DNA from: CADEFQ01 sp035433705
GTDB lineage: Bacteria; Pseudomonadota; Gammaproteobacteria; Steroidobacterales; Steroidobacteraceae
Assembly: GCA_035433705.1 (NCBI GenBank)
Contig: DAORVK010000010.1
Location: 17,425 to 81,424, forward strand
Reading direction: 5' to 3'
DNA: 64,000 bases
Below are positions 60,866-64,000 of the stretch, one piece after another (position 1 is the first letter of the stretch; each line of letters starts with the position of its first letter). A program made the position numbers and the translations under genes. Under the pieces are notes generated by a model, which was given only the letters and a program-made list of their open reading frames with translations, had not been told where the DNA came from and made no database searches.

Positions 60866-60885
60866 TGTAACGGCGCAGGCGCGCC

Positions 60886-60914
60886 TTTACGGGGGAGGGG
60901 TCAGTGCGTACAAT
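60886..60914 (+). promoter_or_regulatory. Predicted guaBA promoter
   Basis: TTTACG (60886-60891) and TACAAT (60909-60914) are exactly 17 bases apart, 33 bases before the guaB ATG. No PurR- or DnaA-like box is seen beside it. Confidence 0.5.
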
Positions 60915-60947
60915 GCCGCGTCCAATTCCCCTGGACAAATCCCAGCG

Positions 60948-62414
60948 ATGCGTATCCTCGAAGAAGCACTGACCTTCGACGATGTCCTGTTAGTACCCGC
61001 CTACTCGGAAGTCCTGCCGCGGGAAGTCGATCTCTCGACCCAGCTCACTCGCGCGATCCGCCTCAATCTCCCGTTGATGTCGGCGGCCATGGATACCGTG
61101 ACCGAGGCCCGCCTCGCCATCACGATGGCGCAGGAGGGCGGCATCGGCATCATTCACAAGAGCATGACGATCGAGGGGCAGGCGCGCGAAGTCGCGCGCG
61201 TCAAGAAGTTCGAGAGCGGCGTGATCCGCGACCCGATCACCGTGACGCCAGAGATGACGATCCGCCAGGTGATCGACCTGACGCATGCGCGCGGCATTTC
61301 AGGGGTGCCGGTCGTCAAGGGCAGGAAGGTCGTCGGGATTGTCACGCACCGCGATCTGCGCTTCGAGGAGAAGCTCGACGCGCCCGTCTCGAGCGTGATG
61401 ACGCCGCAGGAACGTCTCGTCACCGTGCGCGAGAATGCACCCAAGGAGGACGTGCTGCTGCTGTTGCACAAGCACCGCATCGAAAAGGTGCTCGTGGTCG
61501 GCAAGGATTTCGAACTGCGCGGCATGATCACGGTGAAGGATTTCCAGAAGGCGCGCGAGTTCCCGCGCGCCTGCAAGGATGAGGGTGGGCGCCTGCGCGT
61601 CGGCGCTGCGGTGGGCACCTCGCCGGATACGCTCGATCGTGTCGCGGCGCTTTGCGAAGCGCACGTCGATGTCGTAGTCGTCGACACCGCGCACGGCCAC
61701 TCGCGCGGCGTGCTCGAGATGGTGAAGAAGGTCAAGGACAAGTGGCCCGACCTGCAGGTGATCGCCGGCAACATCGCGACACCCGAAGCCGCGGCCGATC
61801 TCGTCAAGGCCGGCGCCGATGCGGTCAAGGTCGGCATTGGACCAGGCTCCATCTGCACCACGCGCGTCATCGCAGGCGTCGGCGTGCCGCAGATCTCGGC
61901 GGTCGCGAACGTCGCGGAATCGCTCGCGAAGCAGGGTGTGCCGGTCATTGCCGACGGCGGCATCCGCTACAGCGGCGATGTCGCGAAGGCGATCGTCGCC
62001 GGTGCGCATGCCGTGATGATCGGTGGCCTCTTCGCCGGTACCGAGGAATCGCCGGGCGAGGTCGAGCTGTACCAGGGCGGTTCGTACAAGTCGTATCGTG
62101 GCATGGGCTCGCTGGGCGCGATGGCCGAGCGCCACGGCTCGAGTGACCGCTACTTCCAGGACACCACGACCGAGCTCGAAAAGCTCGTGCCCGAAGGCAT
62201 CGAGGGGCGCGTGCCGTACAAGGGCAGCCTCGTCGCGATCCTGCACCAGCTCGCCGGCGGCCTGCGCGCCGCGATGGGCTACACGGGCAGCGGAAACATC
62301 AACGAAATGCGCACGCGCCCGAAGTTCGTGCGCATGACGAGCGCCGGCGTGCGGGAAAGCCATGTGCACGACGTCACGATCACGAAGGAAGCGCCCAATT
62401 ACCGCGTCAGATAA
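60948..62414 (+). CDS. guaB: Inosine-5'-monophosphate dehydrogenase
   Basis: A 488-residue enzyme that oxidises IMP to XMP, the rate-limiting step of GMP synthesis. The catalytic Cys303 is in GIGPGSICTTRVIAG. Two CBS domains lie at about residues 95-205 within the catalytic barrel, and the family's ALTFDDVLLVPAYSEVLPRE start and PYKGSLVAILHQLAGGLRAA are intact. ATG 60948 fits this start; the longer frame to 60852 overlaps the promoter. Followed directly by guaA. Confidence 0.98.
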   Translation: MRILEEALTFDDVLLVPAYSEVLPREVDLSTQLTRAIRLNLPLMSAAMDTVTEARLAITMAQEGGIGIIHKSMTIEGQAREVARVKKFESGVIRDPITVTPEMTIRQVIDLTHARGISGVPVVKGRKVVGIVTHRDLRFEEKLDAPVSSVMTPQERLVTVRENAPKEDVLLLLHKHRIEKVLVVGKDFELRGMITVKDFQKAREFPRACKDEGGRLRVGAAVGTSPDTLDRVAALCEAHVDVVVVDTAHGHSRGVLEMVKKVKDKWPDLQVIAGNIATPEAAADLVKAGADAVKVGIGPGSICTTRVIAGVGVPQISAVANVAESLAKQGVPVIADGGIRYSGDVAKAIVAGAHAVMIGGLFAGTEESPGEVELYQGGSYKSYRGMGSLGAMAERHGSSDRYFQDTTTELEKLVPEGIEGRVPYKGSLVAILHQLAGGLRAAMGYTGSGNINEMRTRPKFVRMTSAGVRESHVHDVTITKEAPNYRVR

Positions 62415-64000
62415 GCGCCAGGCATCAGACAGGAACCTGCACGAGGATCGCATCCTGATCCTCGATTTCGGCGCGCAGTACACGCAGCTCATCGCGCGAA
62501 GGGTCCGCGAACTCGGCGTCTACAGCGAAATTCATCCGTGGGACATCACGGACGAGGACGTTCGCCGCTTTCGGCCAAAGGGCATCATTCTTTCAGGCGG
62601 CCCGGAATCCACCACCGAAGCGCAGGCGCCGGTGGCGCCGCGCGCGGTGTTCGAAATCGGCGTCCCGGTGCTCGGCATCTGCTACGGCATGCAGACGATG
62701 GCGAAGCAGCTCGGCGGCAAGGTCGCGACGAGCGAGCACCGCGAGTTCGGCTACGCCGAAGTCACCGCGACCGCGCCCTGTCGCCTGCTCGATGGCATCG
62801 CCGATCGCGAAGACGGCAAGCGTCGCGCAGTACTCGATGTGTGGATGAGCCACGGCGATCGGGTCGAAGCGGTGCCGCAGGGCTTTCGCTCCGTGGGCAC
62901 GAGCGTGAACGCACCGTTCGCGGCGATGGCCGACGAAACGCGCCGCTACTACGGCGTGCAGTTTCATCCCGAAGTCACGCACACGCGCCAGGGCGCGCGC
63001 CTGCTCGAGCGCTTCGTGCGCGACATCTGCGGCGCGCAAGCGCTCTGGACCGTCGGCAACATCATCGAGGATGCGATCGCGCGCGTGCGTGCGCAGGTGG
63101 GGAAGGGTCGCGTGTTGCTGGGGCTTTCCGGCGGCGTGGATTCCTCGGTGGTCGCGGCGCTGCTGCACCGGGCGATCGGCGAGCAGCTCGTCTGCGTGTT
63201 CGTCGACCATGGCCTGCTGCGTCTCGACGAGGGCGACCAGGTGATGCGCACCTTCGCGCAGAACCTCGGCGTGAAAGTCATCCGGGTGAACGCGGCGGAG
63301 CGCTTCTACGCGGCACTCGCCGGTGTCACCGACCCGGAGGCCAAGCGCAAGATCATCGGGCGACTTTTCATCGAGATCTTCGATGAGGAGTCGCACAAGC
63401 TCGAGGGCGTGCAGTTCCTCGCACAGGGCACCATCTACCCCGACGTGATCGAGTCGGCCGGCGCGCGCACCGGCAAGGCGCATGTCATCAAGTCGCACCA
63501 CAACGTCGGTGGGCTTCCCGAGCACATGCGCCTCGCGCTCGTCGAGCCGTTGCGTGAGCTCTTCAAGGACGAGGTACGCGAGATGGGCGTCGCACTCGGC
63601 CTGCCGCGCGAGATGGTCTACCGGCACCCGTTCCCGGGCCCCGGCCTGGGCGTACGTATCCTCGGAGAGGTGCGAGCGGAGTTCGCAACACTGCTGCAGC
63701 GGGCGGACGCGATCTTCATCGAGGAGCTGCGCCGCCACGGCTGGTATGACAAGACGAGCCAGGCCTTCGCGGTGTTCCTGCCGGTGCGCTCGGTCGGCGT
63801 GATGGGCGACGGGCGCCGCTACGACTACGTGATCGCGTTGCGCGCGGTCGAGACGATCGATTTCATGACGGCGCATTGGGCGCACCTGCCGTACGATTTT
63901 CTCGACCTCGTCTCGCGGCGCATCGTCAATGAGGTGCGCGGGATTTCCCGTGTGGTGTATGACATTTCAGGGAAGCCGCCGGCCACTATTGAGTGGGAGT
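62362..64000 (+). CDS. guaA: GMP synthase (glutamine-hydrolysing), 3' end at the window edge
   Basis: GuaA turns XMP into GMP with ATP and glutamine. The open frame covers a glutamine amidotransferase domain (ILILDFGAQYTQLIARRV, GVPVLGICYGMQTM with the catalytic Cys, QFHPEV) and an ATP pyrophosphatase domain (VLLGLSGGVDSSVV) with dimerisation domain (PFPGPGLGVRI). The frame ends PPATIEWE with one base left, so only the stop codon appears to be missing. The start is uncertain: homology begins near 62440, but the only in-frame ATG is 62362, which overlaps guaB by 53 bases and adds ~26 residues; CTG 62437 or another rare codon could be used. Confidence 0.93.
   Translation, partial: MCTTSRSRRKRPITASDKRQASDRNLHEDRILILDFGAQYTQLIARRVRELGVYSEIHPWDITDEDVRRFRPKGIILSGGPESTTEAQAPVAPRAVFEIGVPVLGICYGMQTMAKQLGGKVATSEHREFGYAEVTATAPCRLLDGIADREDGKRRAVLDVWMSHGDRVEAVPQGFRSVGTSVNAPFAAMADETRRYYGVQFHPEVTHTRQGARLLERFVRDICGAQALWTVGNIIEDAIARVRAQVGKGRVLLGLSGGVDSSVVAALLHRAIGEQLVCVFVDHGLLRLDEGDQVMRTFAQNLGVKVIRVNAAERFYAALAGVTDPEAKRKIIGRLFIEIFDEESHKLEGVQFLAQGTIYPDVIESAGARTGKAHVIKSHHNVGGLPEHMRLALVEPLRELFKDEVREMGVALGLPREMVYRHPFPGPGLGVRILGEVRAEFATLLQRADAIFIEELRRHGWYDKTSQAFAVFLPVRSVGVMGDGRRYDYVIALRAVETIDFMTAHWAHLPYDFLDLVSRRIVNEVRGISRVVYDISGKPPATIEWE

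Noticed and set aside
1..64000. CRISPR array, rRNA operon, prophage or complete insertion sequence
   Set aside because: No regularly spaced repeats, rRNA signatures, phage structural genes or transposase frames with terminal repeats are visible.

Overview
The window is GC-rich, densely coded bacterial chromosome with strong gammaproteobacterial synteny: suhB|trmJ-iscS-iscU-like-iscA-ndk-rlmN-pilF-rodZ-hisS-yfgM-bamB-der, queA-tgt-yajC-secD-secF and guaB-guaA. The 1.6 kb-residue class NAD-glutamate dehydrogenase, the fused isobutyryl-CoA mutase, the many acyl-CoA genes and the Xanthomonad-like RHS protein suggest an aerobic, heterotrophic member of the Nevskiales/Steroidobacterales/Xanthomonadales side of the class. 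That placement is inference from gene content, not a computed phylogeny.

Layout. 1-4.4 kb: the 3' part of a large SpvB/TcdB-like RHS protein with a variable C-terminal domain and a small gene directly behind it that is probably its immunity gene. 4.4-4.9 kb: a gene-free stretch that looks like mobile-element debris, possibly the 5' end of a group II intron. 4.9-6.2 kb: Rieske ferredoxin and PhzF-like isomerase. 6.2-10.2 kb: a TPP riboswitch followed by a complete thiamine-salvage operon (TonB-dependent receptor, YkoF/MTH1187-type thiamine-binding protein, PnuC-family permease, thiamine kinase-like phosphotransferase). 10.2-19 kb: ferredoxin, enoyl-CoA hydratase, RraB-like protein, YceI, phosphoglycerate mutase, glycosyltransferase and the giant NAD-glutamate dehydrogenase, divergent from hppD.

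20-33.4 kb: an acyl-CoA catabolic locus. A TetR regulator, thiolase, carboxyltransferase (MCC beta-like), enoyl-CoA hydratase, SDR, ETF-ubiquinone oxidoreductase, acetoacetyl-CoA synthetase and zapE are read leftward almost without gaps. The B12-dependent mutase IcmF is read rightward from the same short intergenic region, which carries a clear inverted repeat. Together these suggest degradation of branched and short-chain acyl-CoAs with electrons sent to quinone. 33.4-34.4 kb: a probable toxin-antitoxin pair that joins a Phd/YefM-like antitoxin to a zeta-like kinase.

34.4-64 kb is mostly housekeeping: DadA, PlsC, XerD, a DsbC-like protein, FdxA, NUDIX, a lipoprotein, tRNA-Leu(CAA), queuosine and Sec genes, an APC permease with a large insert, the reduced isc locus, the hisS-bamB-der cluster (ispG missing from its usual place), an M23 peptidase, xseA and purine synthesis genes guaB and guaA, the last cut by the window edge at its stop codon.

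The points most worth following up are the riboswitch-controlled thiamine operon, the Phd-zeta pair, the degenerate IscU in a stripped isc locus, and the RHS tip with its putative immunity gene.
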